From Pseudonocardia hierapolitana (lineage in GTDB: Bacteria > Actinomycetota > Actinomycetes > Mycobacteriales > Pseudonocardiaceae), in NCBI RefSeq assembly GCF_007994075.1, contig NZ_VIWU01000001.1, forward strand, positions 4,526,001-4,590,000: a stretch of DNA of 64,000 bases, in the 5' to 3' direction. Below are positions 27,859-38,569 of the stretch, piece by piece. The notes under the pieces were generated by a model. It searched no databases and had not been told where the DNA came from. It saw nothing but the letters and a program-made list of their open reading frames with translations. The translations under genes and the position numbers were made by a program. Position 1 is the stretch's first letter. Every line of letters starts with the position of its first letter.

Positions 27859-28345
27859 TTGGTTCCCCCATCTGCAGTGCCGACAGGCACGTCCCCGTCG
27901 GTTTCACTGCTGCTCACAGGTACGTATGCCGGTAGACCCCTCCGCTTCAGGAACGGGCACGTGACCCTGATCACAGGGCGTGGTCGGGGCCGATCGATGC
28001 CCGGCCCGGCTCCGGACGCAGGCTCGGTCCCGTGCGGGCTCGCGTCGGATCAGGACCGCGAAGGGCGCTGCGAACCCACCCTGAATGATTCAGGCCGGAT
28101 CGGATCGGATAGGTTGTCCCGTTTCGTTGTCGCCGAATGGACGGCGGTGGCAAGAACAGGGCGATCCTTGTCCATTCTCCGCCTTACGGCCGGGAGATCT
28201 CCGTTGATAGCGTCCGCACGCCCGGAGATCTTCCCTCCGGCCTGATTCGCGCATTCGCCGGCACCTTGGCCCGAATTTGCGCGTCAGCGGCCGATGGATG
28301 GGAACGAATCGGGTCCGAACGCATCTCGTAACAGTGGGGGGACAT
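27859..28345. other. 487-bp intergenic region between VTC/DUF4956 and the lectin gene
   Basis: Divergent promoter region, lower in GC than the neighbours. No convincing ORF or known riboswitch. It holds the direct repeat CGGATCGGATCGGATAGG near 28092, and an imperfect hairpin around CGGGAGATCTCCG (28193) with CCGGAGATCTTCC (28224). A strong ribosome site (GTGGGGGG) precedes the lectin ATG. The long leader suggests regulated expression. Confidence 0.5.
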
Positions 28346-29494
28346 ATGTCGATCAGGCCGAGACGTGTCGGGTTGCGGGCCGGGGCGGCCGCCGTCGCGA
28401 CCGCCGTGGTGTTCGCGGGCTCGATCCTGACCACCGCGGGCACCGCCCTGGCGGATCAGCCGGTGGCGGCGGCGAGCGCAGCGTCGGCGGCCGCGACGAG
28501 CGGAGTGCTGAAGTCCGGGGAGAAGTTGGAGGGCGGCCAGGAGGTCGAGTCCGCCAACGGGACGTTCACCCTGCGCATGCAGACGGACGGGAACCTCGTT
28601 CTCCTGAACGACAAGGGTGAGGTGAAGTTCCACACGGGTACGGCTCCGAACGAGGGTGCCGTGGCCACCATGCAGACCGACGGGAACTTCACGGTCACGA
28701 AGAACGGCAAGGCGCTCTTCCACACCGGCACCACGGGCACCGGTGTGAACATGCACATCCAGAACGACGGCAATCTGACCGTCCGCACGCCCGACGGCAA
28801 GGTCCTCTGGGCGCTCAGTGACGTGAACCAGTCGAAGGCTGAGCTCCGGACCGGGCAGGCCCTGAAGGGCGGCGAGGAGCGCAGGTCGTTCAACGGCAAG
28901 AACACGCTGCGCATGCAGACGGACGGCAACCTCGTCCTGATCAACGATGCGGGCAAGGTGCTGTTCCACACCGGAACGGCCCCGAACGAGGGTGCCGTGG
29001 CCACCATGCAGACCGACGGGAACCTCACGGTCACGAAGAACGGCAAGGCGCTGTTCCACACCGGTACCACCGGCAAGAACGTGACCCTGCACGTCCAGGA
29101 CGACGGCAACCTCACTCTGCGGACGCCCGACGGCAAGGTTCTCTGGGCGCTCAGTGACGTGAACCAGTCGAAGGCCGAGCTCCGGACCGGGCAGGCACTG
29201 AAGGGCGGCGAGGAGCGCAAGTCGTTCAACGGCAAGAACACGCTGCGCATGCAGACGGACGGGAACCTGGTCCTGACCAACGCCGCGGGCAAGGTGTTGT
29301 GGCACACGGCTACGGCCCCGAACGCGGGCGCCGTGGCCACGATGCAGGCCGACGGGAACCTCACGGTCACGAAGAACGGCAAGGCGCTGTTCCACACCGG
29401 TACCAAGGGCAAGAACGTGACCCTGCACGTTCAGGACGACGAGAACCTGACCCTCCGCACGCCCGACGGAAAGGTCCTCTGGGCCCGGCGGTAG
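28346..29494 (+). CDS. Secreted protein with three tandem B-lectin (MMBL) repeats
   Basis: 382 residues from ATG at 28346. A signal peptide (RPRRVGLRAGAAAV core, cut near ADQPVAAA) is followed by three repeats of about 112 residues. Each has three QxDGN motifs, nine in all (MQTDGNLVLL, MQTDGNFTVT, IQNDGNLTVR and so on), the pattern of the monocot mannose-binding lectin beta-prism II fold. The tyrosine of the classical QxDxNxVxY sugar site is replaced by other residues. It could bind mannose-like glycans at the cell surface or act as a lectin-type bacteriocin. Lysine/asparagine use and lower GC suggest transfer. The next secreted gene begins 42 bp later. Confidence 0.85.
   Translation: MSIRPRRVGLRAGAAAVATAVVFAGSILTTAGTALADQPVAAASAASAAATSGVLKSGEKLEGGQEVESANGTFTLRMQTDGNLVLLNDKGEVKFHTGTAPNEGAVATMQTDGNFTVTKNGKALFHTGTTGTGVNMHIQNDGNLTVRTPDGKVLWALSDVNQSKAELRTGQALKGGEERRSFNGKNTLRMQTDGNLVLINDAGKVLFHTGTAPNEGAVATMQTDGNLTVTKNGKALFHTGTTGKNVTLHVQDDGNLTLRTPDGKVLWALSDVNQSKAELRTGQALKGGEERKSFNGKNTLRMQTDGNLVLTNAAGKVLWHTATAPNAGAVATMQADGNLTVTKNGKALFHTGTKGKNVTLHVQDDENLTLRTPDGKVLWARR
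28505..29494 (+). repeat. 336-bp tandem repeats within the lectin gene
   Basis: Units start at 28505, 28841 and 29177. The last two are nearly identical over 300 bp; the first is more diverged. The period is exactly 112 codons, which fits duplication of a whole lectin domain, with recent copying or gene conversion of units 2 and 3. Confidence 0.88.
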
Positions 29495-29536
29495 CAGGTA
29501 CGCCTTGAAATCGTTCACCAACGTAACGGAGCTGCG

Positions 29537-30148
29537 GTGACTGCTTTCCTGAGGATGACCTTCGCCGGCATGGCTGTGGTCGCGCTGTCGTCCATCCTGT
29601 CGGTCGCGACGAGCACGGTGGAGCCGGCGCGGGCGGCGGAGCCTGCGACCCTGCTGCGGGTCCTCGACACCCCGCCGGAGCCGGATGCACCCGTACCGCC
29701 GTCGTCCGAGGACGACCGCGCCGGGACTCGCGAACCGAGCCAGGCCCCGGACGACGACTCGGACGAGGACTCGGCGACGGCCGGCAGCTGCGCGGAGGTC
29801 AGTGGTGGCCGGCTCGAGTGCATTCGCCGGTGGTGGCCCGGCGGCACCCCGGATCCCGGCGAGAGCACCACCGACATCGGGAGCCTGGAATACGTCGAGG
29901 GCAAATCCTGGACGATCTTCGCGGCCTGCGACTTCAACCGGGACGGCACATCGATCGGCATTCAGATCGACCCCACGGACGGTAGGGACGACTTCTACAC
30001 CCGGCGTCCGGCGACCCCGTCCTGTCGGGGCGAGACCGAGTCCAGGACGATCCACCGGTTCCGATTCGTCGCTGTCGACGGGTCGGGAACCCCGGTGGGG
30101 ACCCCGACCGCCTGGGAGACGCCGCCTCGGGGATCGGGGCCGGCATGA
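29537..30148 (+). CDS. Secreted protein of unknown function
   Basis: 203 residues from GTG at 29537 with a signal peptide cut near ARAAEP. A Pro/Asp/Glu-rich linker (residues 50-78) is followed by a compact domain with four cysteines in about 90 residues (SCAEVSGGRLECIRRWW, FAACDFNRDG, TPSCRGETES), likely two disulfides. No family recognised. It follows the lectin gene in the same direction and may be co-transcribed and exported with it. Confidence 0.6.
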   Translation: MTAFLRMTFAGMAVVALSSILSVATSTVEPARAAEPATLLRVLDTPPEPDAPVPPSSEDDRAGTREPSQAPDDDSDEDSATAGSCAEVSGGRLECIRRWWPGGTPDPGESTTDIGSLEYVEGKSWTIFAACDFNRDGTSIGIQIDPTDGRDDFYTRRPATPSCRGETESRTIHRFRFVAVDGSGTPVGTPTAWETPPRGSGPA

Positions 30149-30172
30149 ATGACACCGGCGCGACGCGGGTCG

Positions 30173-30191
30173 TTAAGGGAGGCTAACCTCA
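30173..30191. promoter_or_regulatory. IdeR/DtxR iron box
   Basis: TTAAGGGAGGCTAACCTCA matches the consensus TTAGGTTAGGCTAACCTAA at 15 of 19 positions. It lies just before the start of the siderophore-binding lipoprotein gene, so iron-loaded IdeR would block it. Confidence 0.75.
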
Positions 30192-30197
30192 GGCACT

Positions 30198-31244
30198 GTG
30201 CCTGCCGTTCCCCGCCTCCTCGGTCACCTCAGCCGCCGCCAGTTGCTCGCCGGCGTCGGAGCACTCGGGGCCGCGGGCCTGCTGACCGCCTGCGGGGGCG
30301 GTTCCACGCCGCCGCCGCCGGCGGCCGGGCCGGCCCCGGCGGGCGCGTTCCCGCTCACCGTCGAGCACAGCAAGGGCGCCACCGAGATCAAGAGCGCCCC
30401 GCAGCGGGTCGTCACGGTCGGGTTCAGCGACCAGGACCCGGTGCTCGCGATGGGTGTCCGGCCGGTGGCCGTCACGGACTGGTACGGCGACCACCCGTAC
30501 GCCACCTGGCCGTGGGCGCAGGACGAGCTCGGCGACGCGCAGCCGGTGGTGCTGAACCGGGGCGCGTTCACCGGCACCCCCGACTACCGGTACGAGGAGA
30601 TCGCCGCGCTCTCCCCGGACCTGATCGTCGGGCTCTACACGTCGATGGACGACACGCAGTACCAGACGCTCTCGCGGATCGCCCCCACCGTCGCCCCGCC
30701 TGCCGGCTACCCGGAGTGGGGTGCGCCGTGGGACGAGTACACCCGTCTCGCCGGCCGCGCGCTCGGTGTCCCGGACCGGGCCGAGCAGCTGATCACCGGC
30801 GTCAACGCGCAGCTCGAGGCGGCGGCCGCCGCGAATCCGCGGTTCGAGGGGCGCACGGCCGTGGTCGCGGAGCGGTTCGAGGGCGGCCAATCCTTCGTCC
30901 GCTCGCCGAACGACCCGCGCTCGCAGCTGGTGGCCGCGCTCGGGTTCACGATCCCGCCCGAGATCGGCGAACTCGCAGGCGACATGGACGGCGCGACGAT
31001 CAGCGACGAGCAGATGGCCCTCCTCGACCGCGACGTCCTGCTGTGGAACACCGGCTTCTCGCCGGAGGTGCGCGAGGACATCGAGCGCGCGCCGCTGTAC
31101 TCGCGGCTGAACGTCGTGGAGGAGGGGCGCGCGATCTTCGTCGACGACCCGATGGTCTCCGCGGCGTGGACGTGGGGCACCGTGCTCAGCCTCCCGACCG
31201 TGATCGACGCTCTGGTCGGGAAGATCTCAGCCGTCCTGACCTGA
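30198..31244 (+). CDS. Iron-siderophore ABC transporter substrate-binding lipoprotein
   Basis: 348 residues from GTG at 30198. A twin-arginine-like signal (SRRQLLAGVGALGAAG) ends in the lipobox LTAC. The mature protein is a class III binding protein: APQRVVTVGFSDQDPVLAMG, YEEIAALSPDLIVGLYTSM and IAPTVAP are standard FecB/FepB motifs. It should capture ferric siderophores outside the membrane. No permease or ATPase is nearby, so partners must be elsewhere. An iron box overlaps its promoter. Confidence 0.9.
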   Translation: MPAVPRLLGHLSRRQLLAGVGALGAAGLLTACGGGSTPPPPAAGPAPAGAFPLTVEHSKGATEIKSAPQRVVTVGFSDQDPVLAMGVRPVAVTDWYGDHPYATWPWAQDELGDAQPVVLNRGAFTGTPDYRYEEIAALSPDLIVGLYTSMDDTQYQTLSRIAPTVAPPAGYPEWGAPWDEYTRLAGRALGVPDRAEQLITGVNAQLEAAAAANPRFEGRTAVVAERFEGGQSFVRSPNDPRSQLVAALGFTIPPEIGELAGDMDGATISDEQMALLDRDVLLWNTGFSPEVREDIERAPLYSRLNVVEEGRAIFVDDPMVSAAWTWGTVLSLPTVIDALVGKISAVLT

Positions 31245-31336
31245 CCACGGCGCCGTCTTATTCCCAGGTGCGCTGTGATCTGTAGCGGCGCCCGGTAGGT
31301 CGACCGTGCCCGTCCGGCCGACCTACTGTTCAGGAC

Positions 31337-33916
31337 ATGGTCGAGGTGCCCCGCGAGACCGCGCCGTCCGACGCCGCCCTCCGCCGCGCGTTGCGGCGAG
31401 CCCGCGACGGCGTCACGATCGACGTCGCCGAGGCGTCCGTGCTGCTGGCCGCCCGCGGCGACGCGCTGGACGAGCTGCTCGCCGTGGCGTCCCGGGTGCG
31501 GGATGCCGGCCTGGTGGCCGAGGGGCGGCCGGGTGTGGTCACGTACTCGAAGAACGTGTTCATCCCGCTCACGCGGCTGTGTCGCGACCGCTGCCACTAC
31601 TGCACGTTCGCCACCGTGCCGCACCGGCTGCCGGCCGCGTTCCTGGAGCGCGACGAGGTGCTGGAGATCGCCCGCGCCGGCGCGGCCGCCGGGTGCAAGG
31701 AGGCGCTGTTCACCCTCGGCGACCGGCCGGAGGACCGCTGGCCCGCGGCCCGGGAGTGGTTGGAGGAGCGCGGGTACGACTCCACCCTTGACTATGTCAG
31801 GGCCTCGGCGATCGCGGTGCTGGAGGAAACCGGCCTGCTGCCGCACCTCAACCCGGGCGTGTTGTCCTGGGCCGAGTTGACGCGGCTCAAGCCGGTGGCC
31901 GCGAGCATGGGGATGATGCTGGAGACCACGGCCGAGCGATTGTGGAGCGAACCCGGCGGACCGCACTTCGGCAGCCCGGACAAGGAGCCCGCGGTCCGGC
32001 TGCGCGCCATCACCGACGCCGGGCGCGTCGGCGTCCCGTACACCACGGGGATCCTGATCGGGATCGGCGAGAACCGCACCGAGCGGGCCGACTCGCTGTT
32101 CGCGATCCGCTCGGCAGCGCGGGCCCACGGGCACGTCCAGGAAGTGATCATCCAGAACTTCCGGGCCAAGCCGGACACCGCGATGGCGAAGGACCCGGAC
32201 GCGGACCTGCACGACCTCGCCGCCACGATCGCCGTCGCGCGGATCGTGCTCGGCCCCAAGATGCGAATCCAGGCGCCGCCGAACCTGATCGGCGACGAGT
32301 TCGCGCTCATGCTGCGCGCCGGGATCGACGACTGGGGCGGCGTCTCGCCGGTCACCGCCGACCACGTCAGCCCGGAGATGCCGTGGCCCGCGATCGACGA
32401 GCTCGCCACCCGCTCGGCCGCGGCCGGCTTCCGGATCCGGGAGCGGCTCGCCGTGTACCCGAAGTACGTGCTGGCCGGCTCGCCGTGGATCGACTCCCGG
32501 ATCTCCGTGCACATCGCCGCGCTCGCCGACCAGGAGACCGGTCTGGCAGACGAGAGCGCCGTCGTGATCGGGCGGCCGTGGCAGGAGCCGGACGGCGGGT
32601 TCGACTCCACCGGTCGGGTCGACCTGAACACGGCGATCGACAGCGAAGGTCGCACGGCCGACCGGCGCGGCGACTTCGCGTCCGTCTACGGCGACTGGGA
32701 CGCGGTCGCCGAGGAGTTGGCCGCCACGCAGCGGTCGGCCCCGCAGCGGCTGGACGCCGACGTGCGCGCCGGGCTCGAGCTCGCGGCGTCGAACCCCGCG
32801 GCGCTGCTGGACCCCGCCCACGAGTCGTCGGCGATGGCCGTCCTCACCGCCGACGGACCCGCGCTGGACGAGCTGGCCCGCCTCGCCGACGCCGTGCGCG
32901 CGGACGTCGTGGGCGACGAGGTCACCTACGTCGTCAACCGCAACATCAACTTCTCGAACGTCTGCTACGTCGGCTGCCGGTTCTGCGCCTTCGCGCAGCG
33001 GGAGCGCGACACCGACGCGTTCCGGCTCTCGCTCGACGAGGTCGCCTCCCGCGCGGTCGAGGCGGCCGAGGCGGGCGCCACCGAGGTGTGCATGCAGGGC
33101 GGGATCGACCCGCAGCTGCCGGTCACCTTCTACGCCGACCTCGTGCGCGCGGTGAAGGCAGCGGTACCGGGCATGCACGTCCACGCGTTCTCGCCGATGG
33201 AGATCGTGTCCGCGTCGGCCAAGGCAGGCGTGTCGATCGAGGAGTGGCTCACCGAGCTGCGCGACGCCGGGCTGGGCTCGATCCCGGGCACCGCCGCCGA
33301 GATCCTCGACGACGAGGTCCGCTGGGTGCTCACCAAGGGCAAGCTGCCGGCCGCCCAGTGGCTGGAGGTGGTGCGCACGGCGCACCGGCTGGGGATCCCG
33401 TCGTCGTCCACGATGATGTACGGCCACGTCGACGAGCCCCGCCACTGGCTCGGGCACCTGCGCACGCTCGCCGCGCTCCAGGACGAGACCGGCGGGTTCA
33501 CCGAGTTCGTGCCGCTGCCGTTCGTGCACCACAACGCGCCGATCTACCTGGCAGGCATCGCCCGCCCCGGCCCGACGGTGCGGGACAACCGGGCCGTGCA
33601 CGCGTTCGCCCGGCTGGCCCTGCACGGGCGGATCGACCACATCCAGTGCTCGTGGGTGAAGCTCGGCGACGGACCCGCCGCCGACATCCTCCGCGGCGGC
33701 GCCGACGACATGGGCGGCACGCTGATGGAGGAGACCATCAGCCGGATGGCCGGGTCGGAGAACGGCTCCGCGCGCACGGTCACGGAGCTGACCGCGATCG
33801 CCACCGCGGCCGGGCGGCCGGTGCGCCAGCGCAGCACGACCTACCGGGAGCCGGTCGAGCGACTGGTGCCGGCCCAGCGGCCCGCCCCGCGCCTGCTGCC
33901 GCTGACCACGGCGTAG
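31337..33916 (+). CDS. fbiC: F420 precursor FO synthase FbiC
   Basis: 859 residues, the fused two-domain actinobacterial form. Each half is a radical SAM enzyme: the CofG-like half has Cys82, Cys86 and Cys89 ([11 protein letters not shown]), the CofH-like half has Cys543, Cys547 and Cys550 ([13 protein letters not shown]). Together they join 5-amino-6-ribitylaminouracil and tyrosine to make FO, the deazaflavin head of coenzyme F420. Also seen are [17 protein letters not shown] and [14 protein letters not shown]. The stop overlaps the start of the downstream dehydrogenase by 1 nt. Ends in LLPLTTA as in relatives. Confidence 0.97.
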   Translation: MVEVPRETAPSDAALRRALRRARDGVTIDVAEASVLLAARGDALDELLAVASRVRDAGLVAEGRPGVVTYSKNVFIPLTRLCRDRCHYCTFATVPHRLPAAFLERDEVLEIARAGAAAGCKEALFTLGDRPEDRWPAAREWLEERGYDSTLDYVRASAIAVLEETGLLPHLNPGVLSWAELTRLKPVAASMGMMLETTAERLWSEPGGPHFGSPDKEPAVRLRAITDAGRVGVPYTTGILIGIGENRTERADSLFAIRSAARAHGHVQEVIIQNFRAKPDTAMAKDPDADLHDLAATIAVARIVLGPKMRIQAPPNLIGDEFALMLRAGIDDWGGVSPVTADHVSPEMPWPAIDELATRSAAAGFRIRERLAVYPKYVLAGSPWIDSRISVHIAALADQETGLADESAVVIGRPWQEPDGGFDSTGRVDLNTAIDSEGRTADRRGDFASVYGDWDAVAEELAATQRSAPQRLDADVRAGLELAASNPAALLDPAHESSAMAVLTADGPALDELARLADAVRADVVGDEVTYVVNRNINFSNVCYVGCRFCAFAQRERDTDAFRLSLDEVASRAVEAAEAGATEVCMQGGIDPQLPVTFYADLVRAVKAAVPGMHVHAFSPMEIVSASAKAGVSIEEWLTELRDAGLGSIPGTAAEILDDEVRWVLTKGKLPAAQWLEVVRTAHRLGIPSSSTMMYGHVDEPRHWLGHLRTLAALQDETGGFTEFVPLPFVHHNAPIYLAGIARPGPTVRDNRAVHAFARLALHGRIDHIQCSWVKLGDGPAADILRGGADDMGGTLMEETISRMAGSENGSARTVTELTAIATAAGRPVRQRSTTYREPVERLVPAQRPAPRLLPLTTA

Positions 33917-34956
33917 TGCGCGCGGTCGTCTTCGACACCGTCGGCGGGCCGCTCGAGGTCCGGGACGTGCCCGAGCCGGACTGCCCGCCGGACGGCGTGG
34001 TGCTCGACGTCCACGCCACCGGGGTGTGCCGGTCGGACTGGCACGCCTGGCGCGGGCACGACCCGGTGGCGCTGCCGCACGTGCCGGGGCACGAGTTCGC
34101 CGGCGTCGTCGCACGGGTGGGTGCGGACGTCAGGTCGTGGCGGCCGGGGGACCGGGTCACGGCGCCGTTCGTGTGCGGGTGCGGGCGGTGCGCGTACTGC
34201 CGGTCCGGCGACCCGCAGGTCTGCCCCGACCAGACCCAGCCCGGCTTCACCCACCCCGGCTCCTTCGCCGAGCAGGTGCTCGTGCGGGCCGCGGAGTTCA
34301 ACCTGGTGCGGCTGCCCGACGCGATGTCGTTCGTCGCGGCCGCCGGGCTCGGCTGCCGGGTGGCCACGGCCTACCGGGCCCTCACCGCACACGGCAGGCT
34401 CGCTGCGGGGGAGTGGCTCGCCGTGCACGGCTGCGGCGGCGTGGGCCTGTCGGCCGTGCTGCTCGGGACGGCGCTGGGCGCCCGGGTGATCGCCGTGGAC
34501 GTCTCGGAGGAGGCCCTTGCGCTGGCCAGGGCCCGCGGCGCAGAGGCGGTCCTCGACGCCTCCGCCCCGGACGGCGTCGAGGCCGCGATCCACGAGATCA
34601 CCGGCGGAGGCGCGCACGTCTCGCTCGACGCGCTCGGCTCGCCCGCGACCGCGGCGTCCTCGGTGCTGTCGCTGCGCCGCAGGGGCCGGCACGTGCAGGT
34701 CGGCCTGCTGCTGGGCGCGTCCGCCACACCGCCGCTGCCGATGGACCGGGTGCTCGCATGGGAGCTGTCGGTCCACGGCTCGCACGGCATCGCCGCCCAC
34801 GAGTACCGCGGTCTGCTCGACCTCATCACGACCGCAGGCCTCGACCCGGCGGCACTGGTCGGGCGGGTCGTCTCCCTCGAGGAGGCCGGCCCGGCGCTCG
34901 CGGCGATGGACGGCCCGACGCCCGCCGGGATGACGGTCGTCGCGCTGGAGCCCTGA
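33916..34956 (+). CDS. Zinc-dependent alcohol dehydrogenase
   Basis: 346 residues from GTG at 33916, overlapping the fbiC stop (TAGTG). Medium-chain dehydrogenase: catalytic zinc ligands in TGVCRSDWHAWRGH and PGHEFAG, structural zinc cysteines in CGCGRCAYCRSGDPQVC, and the NAD-binding motif GCGGVGLSAVLLG. The translational coupling to fbiC is unusual and could mean either a shared redox role or simple read-through. The substrate is unknown; such enzymes oxidise aliphatic or sugar alcohols. Confidence 0.88.
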   Translation: MRAVVFDTVGGPLEVRDVPEPDCPPDGVVLDVHATGVCRSDWHAWRGHDPVALPHVPGHEFAGVVARVGADVRSWRPGDRVTAPFVCGCGRCAYCRSGDPQVCPDQTQPGFTHPGSFAEQVLVRAAEFNLVRLPDAMSFVAAAGLGCRVATAYRALTAHGRLAAGEWLAVHGCGGVGLSAVLLGTALGARVIAVDVSEEALALARARGAEAVLDASAPDGVEAAIHEITGGGAHVSLDALGSPATAASSVLSLRRRGRHVQVGLLLGASATPPLPMDRVLAWELSVHGSHGIAAHEYRGLLDLITTAGLDPAALVGRVVSLEEAGPALAAMDGPTPAGMTVVALEP

Positions 34957-35003
34957 CCACGATCCCGGTGCACCCAGCCCGCGGGTCGCGGCCTCGGCAC
35001 GCT

Positions 35004-36035
35004 TCACCTCGGCCGGCAGCCGCGCAGCTCAGGGGCATCGACGCCGTGCACGATCTCCTCGGCGACGAGCCGTCCGGCGACCGCCGCGAGCGTCACGCCG
35101 GAGTGCATCGCCGCCACATAGGCACCACGGACCGTGGGGAGCGGGCCGATCACCGGGTGTCCGTCGGCCGGCATCGGCCGCATCCCGACGCGCGCGCCCA
35201 GCAGCCGCACCTCCTCGCCCCCGCGGAACATCTCGGAGATCCGCCCGCGGATGCGTCCAGCGGAACGCGCCAGCTCGGCGGCCGTCGTCTCCCCGGCGTA
35301 CCCGACAGCGGAGACGAGCTCGCCGTCGCGGGCAGTGCGAACTTCCACGTCCCGGGTGGCCACGACGGTCCGCACGAGATCCGGTGGACCGGCGAGCCGC
35401 AGCAGGATCGCCGGTGACGGCGCGACCGGCACCGCGACGCCCAGCGGCCCGCAGAGCACGGCGACGTCGGCGCCGTTCGCCAGCACCACGGTGCCGGATT
35501 CGAGGAGGCCGCTCGTCGTCTCGACGCCGACGACGCGGCCCCGCGCGACCCGCAGCCGGGTGGCCGCGGTGCCCGCCTCGAGCCGGCCACCCCTCGCGCG
35601 GGCAGCGGAGACCAGGGCGTCGGTGATGGCCGGCGGATCCACTGCCCCGTCGCCGGGGATGTGGACGGCCCGGGCCGGAGGTGTGCGCAGGTTCGGCTCC
35701 ATGGCGGCGACCTGTTCGGCGTCCACCAGGTGCCGGCCGGGTTCGAGGTCGCCGAGCGGCTCCGGCCCACCCCACTGCAGAGAACCCCTCCAGGACACGC
35801 GCACGTCGGGGAGCTCGGCGGCCAATCGCCGGTACTCCTGCGTCGCGACGGCGCGCAGGGCGCCACCCGGGCCCGGCACCCGCTGGGAGGCGCCGATCCA
35901 CCCGAACGACTCGCCGGTGGCACCCGTGCCCGGCAGCGCCTTGTCGACGATCGTCACGGTCGCTCCGAGCCGGGCCGCGTGGTAGGCCACCGACGCCCCG
36001 ATGATCCCGGCGCCCACCACGACGACGTCCGCCAC
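35004..36035 (-). CDS. FAD-dependent amino-acid oxidase/dehydrogenase (DadA type)
   Basis: 343 residues. The N-terminal dinucleotide motif VVVVGAGIIGASVAYHAARLG binds FAD, and the late segment GMRPMPADGHPVIGPLP closes the FAD site as in glycine oxidase and DadA. It should oxidise an amine or D-amino acid in the cytoplasm. It lies 51 bp downstream of the minus-strand alcohol dehydrogenase gene and may be in its operon, and it converges with the fbiC-linked dehydrogenase. Substrate unknown. Confidence 0.85.
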   Translation of the reverse strand: MADVVVVGAGIIGASVAYHAARLGATVTIVDKALPGTGATGESFGWIGASQRVPGPGGALRAVATQEYRRLAAELPDVRVSWRGSLQWGGPEPLGDLEPGRHLVDAEQVAAMEPNLRTPPARAVHIPGDGAVDPPAITDALVSAARARGGRLEAGTAATRLRVARGRVVGVETTSGLLESGTVVLANGADVAVLCGPLGVAVPVAPSPAILLRLAGPPDLVRTVVATRDVEVRTARDGELVSAVGYAGETTAAELARSAGRIRGRISEMFRGGEEVRLLGARVGMRPMPADGHPVIGPLPTVRGAYVAAMHSGVTLAAVAGRLVAEEIVHGVDAPELRGCRPR

Positions 36036-36086
36036 GGCCCGGACGGTAGGTCAGGGCTGCGGCGGCGTCGACCGACTTCTGCGTCG

Positions 36087-37133
36087 TCAGCCCGGCGTGA
36101 TGACGACCTTGAGCGCCTGGTTGGCCGCGGCGTTCTTGAAGACGTCGTAGGCCTCGTCGATCCGGTCGAACGTGAACGAGTGGGTGCCCATCTTCTCGGC
36201 CGGGATGCGACCGCCGGCGACCATCTTGAGCAGGGTCGGGATGGAGACGGTGTCGACCAGGCCCATCGTCATCGTGACGTTGCGGATCCACATGTCCTGC
36301 ATCGGGATCTCCACCGGGACCCCGTGCACGCCGATGTTGGCGATCGTGCCGCCCGGCCGGACCAGGGAGGCCGCGGTGAGCAGGGTCTCCGGGTAGCCGA
36401 CCGCCTCGATCGCGACGTCCACGCCGAGGCCGTCGGTGAGCGCGGTGACCTCGTCGACCGCGCCGGGGCCGGCCTCGACGGTGTCGGTGGCGCCGAACTC
36501 GATGGCCTTCTCCAGCCGGAACTTGTTGGTGTCGACGGCGATGACCTTCGAGGCGCCCCACAGGCCGGTCGTGAGCACCGCGGCCAGCCCGACGGCTCCC
36601 GCCCCGACGACGGCGACCGTGTCGCCCGGGCGGACGTTGCCGGCGAGCACCCCGACCTCGTACCCGGTGGGCAGCGAGTCGGCCAGGAAGATCGCCTGCT
36701 GGTCGGAGACGTCCTCGGGTACCGCGTACAGGGAGGTGTCGGCGTACGGGACGCGGACGTACTCGGCCTGGGTGCCGTCGATCAGGTGCCCGAAGATCCA
36801 GCCGATCCCGCCGACCGTCTGGCAGTGCGACGGCATCCCCCGCTGGCAGTACTCGCAGCGGCCGCACTTGGTGATCGCCGGCACCAGCACCCGGTCGCCG
36901 ACCGAGAACCCGCGGACGGCGTCGCCGACCTCGGTGACGGTCCCCACGGCCTCGTGGCCGAGGATCCGCCCGTCGGTGACAGCGGGGACGTCCCCCTGCA
37001 GGATGTGCAGGTCGGTACCGCAGATCGTGGTGGTGTCGACCCTGACGACGACGTCGGTCGGCTCCTGCACGGTCGCGTCCGGGACGTCCTCCCAGGCCTT
37101 GTTGTCCGGACCGTGGTAGACGAGTGCCTTCAT
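36087..37133 (-). CDS. Zinc-dependent alcohol dehydrogenase family protein
   Basis: 348 residues, medium-chain zinc dehydrogenase. Catalytic zinc region TTTICGTDLHILQGD and GHEAVGTV, structural zinc cysteines CGRCEYCQRGMPSHC, and the cofactor loop VGAGAVGLAAVLTTG. The GWIFGHLIDGTQAEYVRVP stretch marks it as close to actinobacterial secondary-alcohol dehydrogenases. It shares only moderate similarity with the enzyme at 33916, so they are not recent duplicates. The flavoprotein gene lies downstream. Confidence 0.88.
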   Translation of the reverse strand: MKALVYHGPDNKAWEDVPDATVQEPTDVVVRVDTTTICGTDLHILQGDVPAVTDGRILGHEAVGTVTEVGDAVRGFSVGDRVLVPAITKCGRCEYCQRGMPSHCQTVGGIGWIFGHLIDGTQAEYVRVPYADTSLYAVPEDVSDQQAIFLADSLPTGYEVGVLAGNVRPGDTVAVVGAGAVGLAAVLTTGLWGASKVIAVDTNKFRLEKAIEFGATDTVEAGPGAVDEVTALTDGLGVDVAIEAVGYPETLLTAASLVRPGGTIANIGVHGVPVEIPMQDMWIRNVTMTMGLVDTVSIPTLLKMVAGGRIPAEKMGTHSFTFDRIDEAYDVFKNAAANQALKVVITPG

Positions 37134-37203
37134 CTGGTGCCTCCGCTGGTCGCGTGCCGGACTCGCCGCTGGTCGGGCGGGTCGGCACCGGCGACGCTAG
37201 TGA

Positions 37204-38565
<1,362 letters not shown>

Positions 38566-38569
38566 TGGG

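Noticed and set aside
27960..27977. CRP-like site GTGACCCTGATCACAG
   Set aside because: Only a partial match to the palindromic consensus and far from either start codon.
27859..28345. c-di-AMP (ydaO) riboswitch before the secreted lectin
   Set aside because: Such riboswitches often precede secreted wall proteins in actinobacteria, but the conserved blocks could not be found here.
31295..31326. 8-bp inverted repeat GTAGGTCG/CGACCTAC before fbiC
   Set aside because: Plausible operator or terminator of the iron lipoprotein gene, but the spacer of 16 nt and single occurrence give no firm support.
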